Assembly: GCF_015864665.1 (NCBI RefSeq)
Contig: NZ_JADYWU010000001.1
Span: 558,001 to 622,000, forward strand
Source: Salinibacterium sp. SWN167
GTDB lineage: Bacteria; Actinomycetota; Actinomycetes; Actinomycetales; Microbacteriaceae
Direction: 5' to 3'
Length of the DNA: 64,000 bases
The first letter of the stretch is position 1. Each line of letters begins with the position of its first letter. Under the pieces are notes generated by a model. The model had not been told where the DNA came from and made no database searches. It worked only from the letters and a program-made list of their open reading frames with translations. Position numbers and translations under genes: made by a program. Below are positions 63,647 through 64,000 of this stretch, piece by piece.

Positions 63647-64000
63647 TTACAGCGAGACGGTGCGAAACCCGGCGTTACCCATCGAAGAATCTGGCGTGTT
63701 CTGCGAGCGAGCCGAGTTGCGGTACCGGTTGCAGTAGGAGATGTGACACAGGTAGCTGCCGCCGCGCAGCACTCGTACGGTGCCCACACGGGGGCCGACC
63801 GGGTTCTCGGTGGGGGAGTCGACAGCGAGCGTCGCGTAATAGCGAGCGTCGTATCAGTCGGCGCACCATTCCCAAACATTGCCGACCGTTTGGAAAAGTC
63901 CCTAGCCGTTGGGCTCGAAGCTGCGCACGGGCGCGGTAGTGAGGTATCCGTCGTCGAGGGTATTGGTGCGGGGGAAATCACCCTGGAAGATGTTGGTGCG
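63647..64000 (-). pseudogene. Formylglycine-generating enzyme (SUMF1-type) pseudogene, cut by window edge
   Basis: The reverse strand ends at a TAA (63647-63649). Read upstream in frame it gives the C-terminal third of a sulfatase-modifying enzyme: [23 protein letters not shown], then GNVWEWCAD, then [19 protein letters not shown], then [12 protein letters not shown]. The Cys pair in CHISYC is the family active site and is intact. Two in-frame nonsense codons interrupt it: TGA (63854-63856), where the family has Trp after CAD, and TAG (63902-63904) after PNG, where Tyr or Leu is usual. Recent inactivation is likely; sequencing error at two sites is less likely. The N-terminal part lies outside the window. 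Confidence 0.88.

Noticed and set aside
63634-63981. A 115-residue reverse-strand open frame at the window end
   Set aside because: It is out of frame with the formylglycine-generating-enzyme homology. The homologous frame contains two stop codons, so the locus is annotated as a pseudogene.

Overview
The window looks like chromosome from a GC-rich Gram-positive actinobacterium. My best guess is a member of the Microbacteriaceae (Salinibacterium, Rhodoglobus or a relative). This is inferred from codon use, frequent GTG starts, a DUF3073 gene near purM, DtxR/IdeR-type iron boxes and many start codons set six bases downstream of a TANNNT box. No rRNA, tRNA, CRISPR array, phage or insertion sequence was recognised.

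Layout. 1-7.3 kb: purine genes (purD cut by the window edge, purF, purM) with a bacterial SCP protein, a DMT exporter, a class V aminotransferase and DUF3073. 7.4-10.8 kb: an FMO-like flavoprotein, an AAA ATPase and a LysR regulator. 10.9-14.1 kb: a compact psuG / PfkB kinase / trpF operon, then two overlapping crcB fluoride channel genes on the other strand. 14.2-17.9 kb: a secreted protein, a TipA-like MerR regulator with a textbook MerR promoter, and a divergent yczE/MocR pair with a palindromic operator. 18-24.3 kb: an RND permease and a DEAD-box RNA helicase with a long leader and an Arg/Tyr-rich repeat tail at its N-terminus. 24.4-30.3 kb: a lipoprotein, a flippase-like protein translationally coupled to an MgtA-like P-type ATPase, a PGPGW protein, an octamer repeat tract and a Nudix hydrolase. 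30.4-34.5 kb: a tryptophan-to-anthranilate operon (kynA, an amidohydrolase, kynU, a PaaX-type regulator). 34.7-39.6 kb: a giant secreted nuclease/5'-nucleotidase and a small lipoprotein. 39.8-41.4 kb: cysK-cysE. 41.6-45.2 kb: a sugar ABC importer behind a LacI-type operator. 45.3-51.7 kb: a DMT transporter, recQ, a two-component system divergent from a DUF2202 protein, and an Xre regulator. 51.7-60.7 kb: a ferric-siderophore uptake locus with two iron boxes, followed by three further tandem substrate-binding lipoproteins. 60.8-64 kb: trxA, an acyl-CoA oxidase and a broken formylglycine-generating-enzyme gene.

Most notable items: (1) The kyn operon has a metal-dependent amidohydrolase exactly where N-formylkynurenine formamidase is expected. 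(2) The siderophore-binding-protein array keeps traces of its own duplication: a 3' fragment of the first gene, a duplicated terminator, a shared upstream control block, and a third copy that looks like a chimera of the other two. (3) A genome-style rule of leaderless transcription (TANNNT, six bases, ATG/GTG) recurs at a dozen genes and settles several start codons. (4) The window ends in a formylglycine-generating-enzyme pseudogene with two nonsense codons that still retains its active-site cysteine pair.
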